This document shows, piece after piece, positions 25,184 to 34,101 of a stretch of 34,101 nucleotides of DNA (position 1 is its first letter; the number at the start of each line of letters is the position of its first letter). The position numbers were made by a program, and so were the translations under genes. Where the stretch lies: the NCBI GenBank assembly GCA_000205985.2, contig GG729965.1, positions 1 to 34,101 on the forward strand. The letters run 5' to 3'. The notes under the pieces are model-generated. The model searched no databases. It was given only the letters and a program-made list of their open reading frames with translations, and was not told where the DNA came from. This stretch comes from an uncultured Candidatus Thioglobus sp. (GTDB taxonomy: Bacteria; Pseudomonadota; Gammaproteobacteria; PS1; Pseudothioglobaceae).

Positions 25184-28100
25184 TTAATGTTGCTCAAGTT
25201 CAACGTCAATACCCAGTGAACGGATCTCTTTCACCAGTACGTTGAATGATTCTGGCATCACTGATTCTGTCAGGTTCACACCATCAACAATACTCTTGTA
25301 CATTTTCGCACGACCGGCAACGTCATCTGATTTCACCGTTAGCATTTCACGCAACGTGTGTGCTGCGCCATAAGCTTCAAGCGCCCAAACTTCCATCTCA
25401 CCGAAACGTTGACCACCAAACTGTGCTTTACCACTAAGCGGTTGCTGAGTAACTAATGAATAAGGACCTGTTGAACGTGCGTGCATCTTATCGTCAACCA
25501 AGTGGTTAAGTTTCAGCATGTGCATGTAACCAACCGTTACAAGGCGATCAAATGCCTCACCCGTGCGACCATCGTAAAGTTGCTCTTGGCCTGACTCTGG
25601 TAAATCGGCTAACTTAAGTAACGACTTAATATCGTCTTCCTTAATGCCGTCAAACACTGGGGTTGCCATTGGCACACCGCCACGTAAGTTTCTTGCCAAT
25701 TCAATGATTTCTTCATCACTAAACGAATTAAAGTCTTCTTTCTTACCGTAAGAATTGTAAACCTTATCTAAGAAAGCCCTGATTTCTTTAACCATGGTTT
25801 TCTTCTGCTCGTCTAACATTACAGCAATCTTATGACCCAAGCCTTTAGCTGCATAACCTAAATGAACTTCCAATACTTGGCCTACGTTCATACGCGATGG
25901 TACGCCTAATGGGTTAAGCACTACATCGACGGTAGAACCATCTTCAAGGTACGGCATGTCTTCAATTGGAGACACTCGAGAGATTACACCTTTGTTACCG
26001 TGACGACCCGCCATCTTGTCACCCACTTGGAGTGTTTTACGTGTGGCCACATAAACTTTAACCATTTTCATAACGCCCGGTGGTAATTCTGCACCCTCTT
26101 CAATCTTAGCGCGCTCTTCTTCGAAGAACTTGTCAAACTCAACTTGCTTAGCCTTCGCTTGCTTAACAAGCGCTGCCACTTCTTTATTCACCGCTGCATC
26201 TTCAACTTTAAGCTTCGCAATGTCAGAATTATCTAATGGCTTCATTGTTTTGGCGTTAAGTTTATCACCGGCTTTAATATTACTAACACCCTTAGTAACG
26301 GTATTACCCGAAAGCTTAAGGCGAACTCGGCGGTAAATATCGCCATCAATAATACCAAATTCATCATCGATGTCTTTTCTGATCTTAGCCAAGCGATCTT
26401 CATCAATGCTCAATGCTCTTGAATCTTTTTCAACACGGTCACGGGTAAAGACTTGAACGTCGATAACCACACCGGATTTTGATGCACCAATGCGCAATGA
26501 GGAATCTTTAACATTATTGGCCTTTTCACCAAAAATGGCACGTAATAATTTCTCTTCTGGAGAGAGAACAGTTTCACTCTTAGGCGTTACTTTGCCTACC
26601 AAGATGTCACCACCCTTAACACGGGCACCTACGTAAACCACACCAACTTCATCAAGCTTAGCTAGTGCTGATTCGCTTACGTTTGGAATGTCGGCAGTAA
26701 TCTCTTCTGGGCCTAATTTAGTATCACGAGAATAAGCGGTTAATTCTTCAATGTGAATAGTTGTGTAGCGATCTTCTTGCACCACTCTTTCTGAAATTAA
26801 AATTGAATCCTCAAAGTTATAACCGTTCCATGGCATGAAGGCGATCTTCATGTTTTGACCTAATGCCAACTCACCTAAATCAGTTGAAGGGCCATCAGCT
26901 AATACATCACCAATTGCAACTTTATCACCCGTGTTTACCAAAGGTTTTTGGTTAATACAAGTATTTTGATTAGAACGAGAATATTTAGTTAAATTATAAA
27001 TATCAACACCTAACTCGCCTGCTTTGGCTTGCTTTGAATCCACTCGAATTACAATACGAGAAGCGTCCACTGCTTCAACCACACCGCCGTGTTTGGCTGT
27101 CACGCAAACGCGTGAATCGGTTGCCACAACGCGCTCAATACCAGTACCTACCAATGGCTTTTCAGCACGCAATACAGGCACAGCTTGGCGTTGCATGTTT
27201 GAACCCATCAGTGCACGGTTTGCATCATCATGCTCCAAGAATGGAATCAGTGACGCTGCCACGGATGAAATCTGCTTAGAGTCAATGTCGATCAAGGTAA
27301 CGTCTTCAGAATTCACTAATACAAACTCGTTTTTACGACGACATGGAATCAGATTGTCCATCAGTTGACCTTTACTACTTACTGCAGCATTGGCTTGTGC
27401 AATCGTGTGCTCAAGCTCGTCAATCGCTGAAACGTAAATAATTTCATCGGTTACTTTTCCGTCTTTAACCACTTGATACGGAGTCTCTAAGAAGCCGTAA
27501 TTATTGGTTTTAGCATATACTGCCAAAGTGTTGATCAAGCCAATGTTTGGACCTTCCGGTGTTTCAATCGGGCACAAACGGCCGTAATGCGATGGATGCA
27601 CGTCACGCACTTCGAAGCCAGCACGTTCACGCGTTAAACCACCTGGACCCAGCGCCGAAATACGGCGCTTATGAGTCACACCCGATAAAGGATTTACCTG
27701 ATCCATAAACTGTGAAAGTTGAGACGAACCAAAGAACTCTCTAACGGCTGCCGATACTGGCTTAGAATTAATCAAATCTTGTGGCGTTAATTCATCCGTT
27801 TCAGCTAAATTAAGACCTTCTCTTACGGCTTTTTCAACACGCACCAAACCAATTCTAAATTGGTTTTCAATCATCTCACCAATGGCTCGAACACGACGAT
27901 TGGCCAAAGTATCAACGTCATCAACGCTGTCATTACCATTTTTAATATTAATTAACAACTTAAGGACACTAATGATGTCATCGTTAGTTAATACGTGTTC
28001 ACCCGTTTCTGACTTAATGCCTAAACGGCGATTAAGTTTCATGCGGCCCACTTTAGACAGATCGTAACGATCGTTCTTAAAGAATAAGTTGTTGAACAAT

Positions 28101-29266
28101 AAGTTAACCGCGTCTTCTGTTGCAGGCTCACCCGGACGCATTACATGGTAAATGGACATACGAGCTTCCAACTCAGTTTGAGTCTCATCAAGACGCAACG
28201 TGTCTGAAATGTAAGCACCACCTTCAGATTCATTAATATAAAGAATTTCGATTTTTTTAACTTTATTAGTACCAAGTGCTTCTAGCACCTCTTCAGAAAT
28301 CACAGTATTAGCTGCAAACAAGATTTCACCAGTTTCTTTATCGATTAAATCTTCTGAAATTACCTTATCTAATAAATACTCAAGTGGAGCATTGATTGAT
28401 TTAACCTTGGATTTTTCTAAAATTTTTGTGTGTTTAGCCGTAATACGACGACCTTTTTCAACAACAACATCTTTGCCAGAAATAATATCAAATTCTGCAA
28501 TCACACCACGTAATTTTTCAGCTGATAAACCTACATCGCAAGATTTTGCTTTTAACTTAACGTTCACTTTTCCAAAAAAAGTATCAAGAATCTCGCTACC
28601 ATTAAGGCCCATTGCACGCAACAATGTAGTTACTGGTAATTTTCTACGGCGATCAATTCTAGCGTATAAGTGTTCGTGATGATCAAATTCAAAATCCAAC
28701 CATGAACCACGGTAAGGAATAACGCGTGATGAGAATAAAATCTTACCCGAAGAGTGTGTTTTTCCCTTATCGTGTTCAAAAATAACACCTGGGGATCTGT
28801 GTAGTTGCGACACCACAACACGTTCTGTGCCATTAATTACAAACGTACCGGTTTCGGTCATTAATGGTAATTGGCCTAAATAAACATCTTCTTCGATGAT
28901 TTGTTTAACTCGGCGTTTTTTCTTTAAGGTTGAACCATTCTTATCAAATAAAACTAAATTAAGCTTAACGCGTAAAGTTGAGGCAAAAGTTACGCCACGC
29001 AACTTACACTCTTTAACGTTAAATTTAGGTTCTTGTAATTCGTAATCAACGTATTCAATTTCTGCATAGCCATTAACCGCTGTTATCGGGAAAACTGATT
29101 GAAATACTCCGTGTAAACCAACATCTTTTTTATTTTTTTCACCGGCTTGGATAAAACCATTGAATGAGTCGATCTGGATAGCCAGTAAATCTGGTTCGGT
29201 TAAAATTGATTCTCTTGAACCAAAATTATTTCTAATTCGCTTTTTTTCAGTGAATGAATAAGCCAT
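25184..29266 (-). CDS. rpoB: RNA polymerase beta subunit
   Basis: 1360 aa; [67 protein letters not shown]. Confidence 0.98.
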   Translation of the reverse strand: MAYSFTEKKRIRNNFGSRESILTEPDLLAIQIDSFNGFIQAGEKNKKDVGLHGVFQSVFPITAVNGYAEIEYVDYELQEPKFNVKECKLRGVTFASTLRVKLNLVLFDKNGSTLKKKRRVKQIIEEDVYLGQLPLMTETGTFVINGTERVVVSQLHRSPGVIFEHDKGKTHSSGKILFSSRVIPYRGSWLDFEFDHHEHLYARIDRRRKLPVTTLLRAMGLNGSEILDTFFGKVNVKLKAKSCDVGLSAEKLRGVIAEFDIISGKDVVVEKGRRITAKHTKILEKSKVKSINAPLEYLLDKVISEDLIDKETGEILFAANTVISEEVLEALGTNKVKKIEILYINESEGGAYISDTLRLDETQTELEARMSIYHVMRPGEPATEDAVNLLFNNLFFKNDRYDLSKVGRMKLNRRLGIKSETGEHVLTNDDIISVLKLLINIKNGNDSVDDVDTLANRRVRAIGEMIENQFRIGLVRVEKAVREGLNLAETDELTPQDLINSKPVSAAVREFFGSSQLSQFMDQVNPLSGVTHKRRISALGPGGLTRERAGFEVRDVHPSHYGRLCPIETPEGPNIGLINTLAVYAKTNNYGFLETPYQVVKDGKVTDEIIYVSAIDELEHTIAQANAAVSSKGQLMDNLIPCRRKNEFVLVNSEDVTLIDIDSKQISSVAASLIPFLEHDDANRALMGSNMQRQAVPVLRAEKPLVGTGIERVVATDSRVCVTAKHGGVVEAVDASRIVIRVDSKQAKAGELGVDIYNLTKYSRSNQNTCINQKPLVNTGDKVAIGDVLADGPSTDLGELALGQNMKIAFMPWNGYNFEDSILISERVVQEDRYTTIHIEELTAYSRDTKLGPEEITADIPNVSESALAKLDEVGVVYVGARVKGGDILVGKVTPKSETVLSPEEKLLRAIFGEKANNVKDSSLRIGASKSGVVIDVQVFTRDRVEKDSRALSIDEDRLAKIRKDIDDEFGIIDGDIYRRVRLKLSGNTVTKGVSNIKAGDKLNAKTMKPLDNSDIAKLKVEDAAVNKEVAALVKQAKAKQVEFDKFFEEERAKIEEGAELPPGVMKMVKVYVATRKTLQVGDKMAGRHGNKGVISRVSPIEDMPYLEDGSTVDVVLNPLGVPSRMNVGQVLEVHLGYAAKGLGHKIAVMLDEQKKTMVKEIRAFLDKVYNSYGKKEDFNSFSDEEIIELARNLRGGVPMATPVFDGIKEDDIKSLLKLADLPESGQEQLYDGRTGEAFDRLVTVGYMHMLKLNHLVDDKMHARSTGPYSLVTQQPLSGKAQFGGQRFGEMEVWALEAYGAAHTLREMLTVKSDDVAGRAKMYKSIVDGVNLTESVMPESFNVLVKEIRSLGIDVELEQH

Positions 29267-29323
29267 GAATACCTCGCATTAATTGATTATTACTTATAAG
29301 AATTTCTTCTTACATTAAAAACA

Positions 29324-29349
29324 CCAAAATCCCCTTGTGGGGATTTTGG
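29324..29349 (-). terminator. Attenuator-like hairpin between rplL and rpoB
   Basis: CCAAAATCCCC-ACAA-GGGGATTTTGG on the minus strand, followed by TGTTTTTAATG. Confidence 0.75.
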
Positions 29350-29366
29350 GTAACACACAGAACTAA

Positions 29367-29744
29367 TTACTTAAGTTCTACGCTAGCGCCTGCTTCTTCA
29401 AGCTGCTTCTGAATTTCTTCAGCTTCAGCCTTAGATGCACCTTCTTTGATAACCGCATCTGCAGATTCAACCATGTCTTTAGCCTCTTTAAGACCTAAAC
29501 CAGTGATTGAACGTACTGCCTTAATAACAGCAACTTTCTTTTCACCGAACGATGTCAATACAACATTGAACTCTGATTTTTCTTCTACTGCGCCGCCAGC
29601 ATCTGCTGCTGCCGCTGCTGGTGCTGCTGCCGCTGCCGCTGCTGATACACCAAACTTCTCTTCCATTGCTGAAACTAATTCAACAACATTCATTACAGAC
29701 ATGTCTGCAATTGCATTTAAAATATCGTCATTTGATAATGCCAT
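29367..29744 (-). CDS. rplL: 50S ribosomal protein L7/L12
   Basis: 125 aa; [39 protein letters not shown]. Confidence 0.98.
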   Translation of the reverse strand: MALSNDDILNAIADMSVMNVVELVSAMEEKFGVSAAAAAAAPAAAAADAGGAVEEKSEFNVVLTSFGEKKVAVIKAVRSITGLGLKEAKDMVESADAVIKEGASKAEAEEIQKQLEEAGASVELK

Positions 29745-29768
29745 GATATTTACTCCTTTTTTTATTTA

Positions 29769-30290
29769 TTATTGTTTTTGGTCACGAACTGCCGCTACCA
29801 CTCGAGTTACTTTTGTTGGAACTTCATTCAAAGTTCTTGCTAGTTTCTCTACCGGTGCTAACATGAGTGCCATAACCAGACTGATCGCTTGATCTTTCGT
29901 TGGTAAGTCTGCAATACGCTTAAGCTGATCTGCATCTACAAATTCACCTGAAACGCCCAAACCTTTAACGACTAAATCTTCATTTTCTTTAACAAAGTTT
30001 TTGAAAACTCGTGCTACTGCGCCTGGGTCTTCTTGCGAAAAACCAAGGATTACAGGCCCACTAAGTACCGGTAATACACACTCACACGTTGTCTTCGCTA
30101 ATGCTATTTTTGCTAATGTATTTTTTACTACACGTAAAGTTACATCGGCATCCAGTGCATTGGCACGAAGATCAGTCATTTGTTCAACACTTAATCCGCG
30201 ATACTCGGCCACGCCAACAGAAATTGCACTATCTGCTAGTGAATTTACTTGTTCGACAACAACCTTTTTTGCTTCAAGATTTAGAGCCAT
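29769..30290 (-). CDS. rplJ: 50S ribosomal protein L10
   Basis: 173 aa; N-terminal [39 protein letters not shown]. Confidence 0.96.
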   Translation of the reverse strand: MALNLEAKKVVVEQVNSLADSAISVGVAEYRGLSVEQMTDLRANALDADVTLRVVKNTLAKIALAKTTCECVLPVLSGPVILGFSQEDPGAVARVFKNFVKENEDLVVKGLGVSGEFVDADQLKRIADLPTKDQAISLVMALMLAPVEKLARTLNEVPTKVTRVVAAVRDQKQ

Positions 30291-30316
30291 TTGCCTCTCC
30301 TGAACAGTTTAAAAAA

Positions 30317-30338
30317 GAAAGTTATATTTATAACTTTC
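30317..30338 (-). terminator. Intrinsic-terminator-like hairpin just upstream of rplJ
   Basis: Perfect GAAAGTTATA-AA-TATAACTTTC followed on the minus strand by TTTTTT, then the rplJ SD (GGAGAGG). Confidence 0.55.
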
Positions 30339-30429
30339 GCCACAGAGTATTCACATACCCTCTACATAGGCAGACCAGAAAACCGATCAATTAAACAAAC
30401 ACACCAGAAGGAATGTTTGCACCCATGGT

Positions 30430-30465
30430 CTTTGAGGTCAGTCAGAATAAATCTGAGACCCAAAG
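30430..30465 (-). promoter_or_regulatory. Structured ribosomal L10 leader candidate
   Basis: Minus-strand CTTTGGGTCTCAGATTTATTCTGACTGACCTCAAAG forms a bulged stem (CTTTG/CAAAG, GGTC/GACC, TCAGA/TCTGA) in the rplA-rplJ intergenic region. Confidence 0.5.
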
Positions 30466-30484
30466 AATTCTTTTTAGTGAATGG

Positions 30485-31180
30485 TTAAATATCCACTGAT
30501 GCTAAATCAACACTTAGACCTGGGCCCATGGTTGAAGAAACATTCATTTTTTTGAAATAAACACCCTTAGCCGAGCTAGGTTTTGCTTTTTTCAACGCTT
30601 CTAACAAAGCATCAATATTTTGTGCCAATGCTTTCGCATCAAACGATGCCTTGCCAACACCCGCATGAATAATGCCTGCCTTATCTGCACGATAGCGCAC
30701 TTGGCCTGCTTTGGCATTATTAACAGCCGTTGCTACGTCTGGCGTTACTGTGCCTACTTTTGGATTAGGCATTAAACCACGTGGACCCAGTACCTGACCC
30801 AAACGACCAACCACGCCCATAGCATCAGGTGAAGCAATGACTACGTCATAATTAAGATCACCATCTTGCATTGATTTCATTAAATCTTCCATGCCAACCA
30901 CATCGGCACCCGCTGCTTCAGCTTTAGCCACGTTATCACCTTGAGTGAATACCGCAACGCGTACTGTCTTTCCAGTACCGTTTGGCAACACCACTGCGCC
31001 ACGCACATTTTGATCTGATTTTTTAGAATCAATACCTAAATTAATACTTACATCAACCGATTCATCAAACTTAGCGCTTGCGCACTCTTTTAATAAGTTT
31101 AGCGCATCATCCATTGAATAACGCTTTTCAGAATCAACTTTAGTTGAATTGTTTTTTTGTTTTTTTGTTAACTTAGTCAT
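30485..31180 (-). CDS. rplA: 50S ribosomal protein L1
   Basis: True start MTKLTKKQ (track start 31261 reads into rplK); [45 protein letters not shown]. Confidence 0.97.
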   Translation of the reverse strand: MTKLTKKQKNNSTKVDSEKRYSMDDALNLLKECASAKFDESVDVSINLGIDSKKSDQNVRGAVVLPNGTGKTVRVAVFTQGDNVAKAEAAGADVVGMEDLMKSMQDGDLNYDVVIASPDAMGVVGRLGQVLGPRGLMPNPKVGTVTPDVATAVNNAKAGQVRYRADKAGIIHAGVGKASFDAKALAQNIDALLEALKKAKPSSAKGVYFKKMNVSSTMGPGLSVDLASVDI

Positions 31181-31184
31181 CTGC

Positions 31185-31613
31185 TCAACCCTCCACTTCA
31201 ATACCCATTGAACGGGCTGTACCAGCAATAACATTAACCGCTGCATCCATATCATTTGCATTAAGATCTTTCATCTTAATGGCTGCAACCTCTTCAAGTT
31301 GTGCGCGAGTAATCTTACCCACTTTATCAGTGTGTGGCACACCAGAACCTTTCTTAATACCAGTCACTTTTAAAATTAATAGTGCTGCTGGTGGTGTTTT
31401 GGTAATAAAAGTAAAACTACGATCGTTATAAACCGTAATCACTACTGGCACTTTCATGCCTTTATCGATGTCTTGTGTTTGTGCGTTAAACGCTTTACAA
31501 AAATCCATAATGTTCACACCATGTTGACCTAATGCAGGACCTACCGGTGGTGAAGGATTCGCTTCTTGCGCTGGAATCTGCAGCTTAATATAAGATTCAA
31601 TTTTTTTAGCCAT
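31185..31613 (-). CDS. rplK: 50S ribosomal protein L11
   Basis: [47 protein letters not shown]; start re-assigned from 31652. Confidence 0.97.
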   Translation of the reverse strand: MAKKIESYIKLQIPAQEANPSPPVGPALGQHGVNIMDFCKAFNAQTQDIDKGMKVPVVITVYNDRSFTFITKTPPAALLILKVTGIKKGSGVPHTDKVGKITRAQLEEVAAIKMKDLNANDMDAAVNVIAGTARSMGIEVEG

Positions 31614-31712
31614 TTTTCTTCCTTGAGGGGTTAACCTCGTTTTTGGGTACAAGCGCCTATTCGGCTCCCCTGTTAAATCACAATCCTAGAAAAAACTCTA
31701 GGGTTGCTTTTT

Positions 31713-32246
31713 TTAAGTTTTCGCTACTTGAGAAAACTCTAACTCTACTGGAGTCGTGCGTCCAAAAATTAACACCTCAACTTTCAATAAATTCTTTTCA
31801 TAATCAACCGATTCAACTGTTCCAGTAAATTCGTTAAACGGTCCATCAGTCACTAAAATTTCTTCGCCAGGCTGATAAGCCACTTTAGGTTTCGGCTTGT
31901 CTGCACCTTCTTGCACGCGCGCCATAATCTTATCCACTTCGCGCTGTGTAATTGGCGAAGGCTTACCCGATGAACCGCCGATAAAACCAATCACGTTATT
32001 AGTGTTCTTAACCAACAGCCAACTTGGCTCGGTTAATTCCATACTTACCAACATATAACCCGGGAAAAACTTACGCTCAGCCGTTTTCTTTTGTCCGTCT
32101 TTTAACTCAACCACCTGCTCAGTAGGAATCATGACATCGCCAACGATATCTTCTAACCCTTCTCTAGCAACCGCTTCTTCAATTGCTATTTTAACTTTGG
32201 CTTCATAACCACTTCTTGCATGAAGCACGTACCATCTTTTAGACAT
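31713..32246 (-). CDS. nusG: Transcription termination/antitermination factor NusG
   Basis: MSKRWYVLHARSGYEAKVK..., FFPGYMLVSMELT, VTDGPFNEFTGTVESVDYEK. Confidence 0.97.
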   Translation of the reverse strand: MSKRWYVLHARSGYEAKVKIAIEEAVAREGLEDIVGDVMIPTEQVVELKDGQKKTAERKFFPGYMLVSMELTEPSWLLVKNTNNVIGFIGGSSGKPSPITQREVDKIMARVQEGADKPKPKVAYQPGEEILVTDGPFNEFTGTVESVDYEKNLLKVEVLIFGRTTPVELEFSQVAKT

Positions 32247-32628
32247 TTAAATCCTTTAGTTCGTTAGTAACTGGACAGCCCAGGGTAAAAAATGCATCTA
32301 CAATCCATAAGAAAATCGCAACAATTACTACTGCTACCATAATCATTCCCGTTGTTTTTACAGTTTCTTCTCGATTTGGCCAAACAACTTTTCGTAATTC
32401 AATCTTGGTCTCTTTAAAAAAAGCATTTAATCGAATGCCTTGCGGTGATTTTAAAAATACAAAACTAGCCAACACTAAACCAACAAGTAAAAACAACACC
32501 TTGTACAGCGTTGTGTTTAACTTTAACGGGTCTAAATAGAACAGCACAAGAGCACCAATCACAATCAGGATTGATATACTCATTCCCAGTGATGATTCTT
32601 TTGCTTGACTCTCTATATTCTTACTCAC
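32239..32628 (-). CDS. secE: Preprotein translocase subunit SecE (GTG start)
   Basis: FFKETKIELRKVVWPNREETVKTTGMIMVAVVIVAIFLWIVDAFF; the upstream part of the track ORF lies over tRNA-Trp. Confidence 0.93.
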   Translation of the reverse strand: MSKNIESQAKESSLGMSISILIVIGALVLFYLDPLKLNTTLYKVLFLLVGLVLASFVFLKSPQGIRLNAFFKETKIELRKVVWPNREETVKTTGMIMVAVVIVAIFLWIVDAFFTLGCPVTNELKDLNV

Positions 32629-32643
32629 ATTACACCCTTCATA

Positions 32644-32719
32644 TGGCAGGCAAGGAGGGACTCGAACCCCCAACCAACGGTTTTGGAGACCGCCACTCTA
32701 CCAATTGAGCCACTTGCCT
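32644..32719 (-). tRNA. tRNA-Trp (CCA anticodon), CCA encoded
   Basis: AGGCAAG...GGTCTCCAAAACC...GGGGGTTCGAGTCCCTC CTTGCCT GCCA; canonical tuf-trpT-secE-nusG location. Confidence 0.95.
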
Positions 32720-32732
32720 AAATACTCTAAAA

Positions 32733-32756
32733 GGCTCAGACAATTTTGCCTGAGCC
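32733..32756 (-). terminator. Terminator downstream of tuf
   Basis: Minus strand GGCTCAGGCAA-AA-TTGTCTGAGCC followed by TTTT. Confidence 0.7.
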
Positions 32757-32774
32757 AAACTTCATTCTTATAAA

Positions 32775-33966
32775 TTACGCCGTCACCTTAGAAACAACAC
32801 CCGCACCTACGGTACGGCCACCTTCTCTGATTGCAAATCTTAAACCTTCTTCCATCGCAATCGGTGCTAACAGTTCAATGTCCATCTTAACGTTGTCACC
32901 TGGCATAACCATTTCAACGTCTTTAGGTAATTGACAAGCGCCGGTTACGTCAGTGGTTCTAAAGTAGAACTGTGGACGGTAGTTGTTAAAGAATGGCGTA
33001 TGACGGCCACCTTCTTCTTTGCTTAAGATGTAAACTTCAGCCTCAAACTTTGTGTGCGGCGTGATTGAACCTGGCTTGGCCAATACTTGGCCACGCTCTA
33101 CTTCTTCACGCTTAGTACCACGAAGTAGTACACCAACGTTATCACCGGCTTCACCGGAGTCTAATAATTTACGGAACATCTCAACACCAGTACACGTAGT
33201 CACTTGAGTGTCTTTAATACCAACGATTTCTAATTCATCACCCACGTTAACGATGCCGGCTTCAATACGACCGGTAACAACCGTACCACGACCAGAGATT
33301 GAGAACACGTCCTCAATCGGCATTAGGAACGTCTTATCCGTATCACGCTTAGGGGTAGGGATGTAAGTGTCTAACGCTTCAACTAACTTTAAGATTGAAG
33401 GTACACCAATCTCAGAAGTATCGCCTTCTAATGCTTTAAGGGCAGAACCGAAGATCACCGGTGTGTCATCACCTGGGAAATCGTACTCGTCTAGAAGTTC
33501 ACGGATTTCCATTTCAACTAATTCTACTAATTCTTCGTCGTCAACCATGTCTGCTTTGTTCATGTACACAACGATGTAAGGTACACCTACTTGCTTAGAC
33601 AATAGAATGTGCTCACGGGTTTGAGCCATCGGGCCGTCCGTTGCAGCAATAACAATGATAGCGCCGTCCATTTGTGCCGCACCGGTAATCATGTTCTTAA
33701 CGTAGTCGGCGTGTCCCGGACAGTCAACGTGTGCGTAGTGACGAGTCTCTGACTCGTATTCCACGTGTGCGGTTGAAATGGTAATACCACGCTCTCTTTC
33801 TTCAGGAGCGTTATCAATATCGGCGTAATCTTTAAATTCACCGCCACGTGCTTCAGCCATGACTTTAGTGATGGCAGCTGTGAGTGTAGTTTTACCGTGG
33901 TCAACGTGACCGATGGTGCCCACGTTTACGTGTGGTTTGGTTCTTTCGAATTTTTTCTTTTGACAT
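32775..33966 (-). pseudogene. tuf: Elongation factor Tu, apparent one-base insertion in codons 5-6 (T6 run 33951-33956 on +)
   Basis: ORF 32775-33923 is EF-Tu from [17 protein letters not shown] onward. Upstream ATG (33964-33966) reads ATGTCAAAAGAAAAAATTCGAAAGAACC; removing one A gives [27 protein letters not shown]. Confidence 0.93.
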
Positions 33967-33998
33967 ATTTATTCCCCTACATTTAACAAATTAATTAT

Positions 33999-34076
33999 TG
34001 GAGCTCACCATCGGATTTGAACCGCCGACCTTCTTCCTTACCCAGGAAGTGCTTCTACCGACTGAGCTAGGTGAGC
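33999..34076 (-). tRNA. tRNA-Thr (GGT anticodon), structurally aberrant, 78 nt with CCA
   Basis: Perfect acceptor GCTCACC/GGTGAGC and anticodon stem CTTCC/GGAAG around loop TGGGTAA; upstream of tuf as in thrT-tufB. See findings for anomalies. Confidence 0.8.
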
Positions 34077-34092
34077 ACTACCTCTTTCTATT

Positions 34093-34101
34093 TGGAGCGG
34101 G
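34093..34101 (-). tRNA. 3' end of a probable tRNA-Gly, cut by the window edge
   Basis: Minus strand begins CCCGCTCCA, the 3' end of many bacterial tRNA-Gly genes, upstream of tRNA-Thr/tuf as in glyT-thrT-tufB. Confidence 0.45.

Noticed and set aside
27024-27368. Plus-strand ORFs (27024-27368, 27034-27279) antisense to rpoB
   Set aside because: Mirror frames of a highly conserved gene; no domain.
29580-29645. Repetitive GCTGCTGCC-type stretch
   Set aside because: Codes for the Ala-rich hinge of L7/L12; a normal protein feature, not a DNA repeat element.
29446-29892. 148-aa plus-strand ORF antisense to rplL/rplJ
   Set aside because: Ala/Ser/Thr-rich shadow of the rplL Ala stretch; no independent evidence.
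30485-31261. Extended N-terminus of rplA ([15 protein letters not shown]...) in the ORF track
   Set aside because: Extension reads through the rplK 3' end out of frame; the real L1 start is at 31180.
32511-32708. 65-aa plus-strand ORF ending MAGKEGLEPPTNGFGDRHSTN
   Set aside because: Classic spurious translation of the antisense strand of a tRNA (here tRNA-Trp).

Overview
The window is a dense housekeeping/energy-metabolism segment, probably from a sulfur-oxidising gammaproteobacterium. The SUP05/Thioglobus/vesicomyid-symbiont group is my inference from protein style plus a sox operon; no search was run. Gene order: 3' end of mreB, then mreC-mreD-mrdA (+); a minus-strand operon recA-recX-Atm1-like ABC exporter-tgt-receiver-like ORF; ribD-coaBC and comEC (+); dnaE (-); a small integrase-repeat-like ORF; soxX-Y-Z-A-K (-); trpE (-); then secE-nusG-rplK-rplA-rplJ-rplL-rpoB-rpoC (-) with tRNA-Trp and tuf upstream; tRNA-Thr; and the last 9 nt of a probable tRNA-Gly at the right edge. 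I found no CRISPR array, IS element, prophage or obvious new multigene system. The most striking signal is that three essential genes (mreC near the left edge, rpoC in the middle, tuf near the right edge) are each broken by what looks like one extra base, and the tRNA-Thr next to tuf carries two apparent extra bases, G33 instead of U33 and a T-stem mismatch. Sequencing or assembly error, especially toward the window ends, is the leading explanation, but a naturally split rpoC or a recoding event would be remarkable and is cheap to test. Secondary points of interest: a structured L10 leader with a terminator-like hairpin before rplJ, the rplL-rpoB attenuator hairpin, an AT-rich intergenic region before comEC with a perfect DnaA box and a 16-codon uORF, a Fur-box-like site upstream of dnaE, a divergent receiver-like protein, and a single-repeat INT_rpt-like ORF behind sox.
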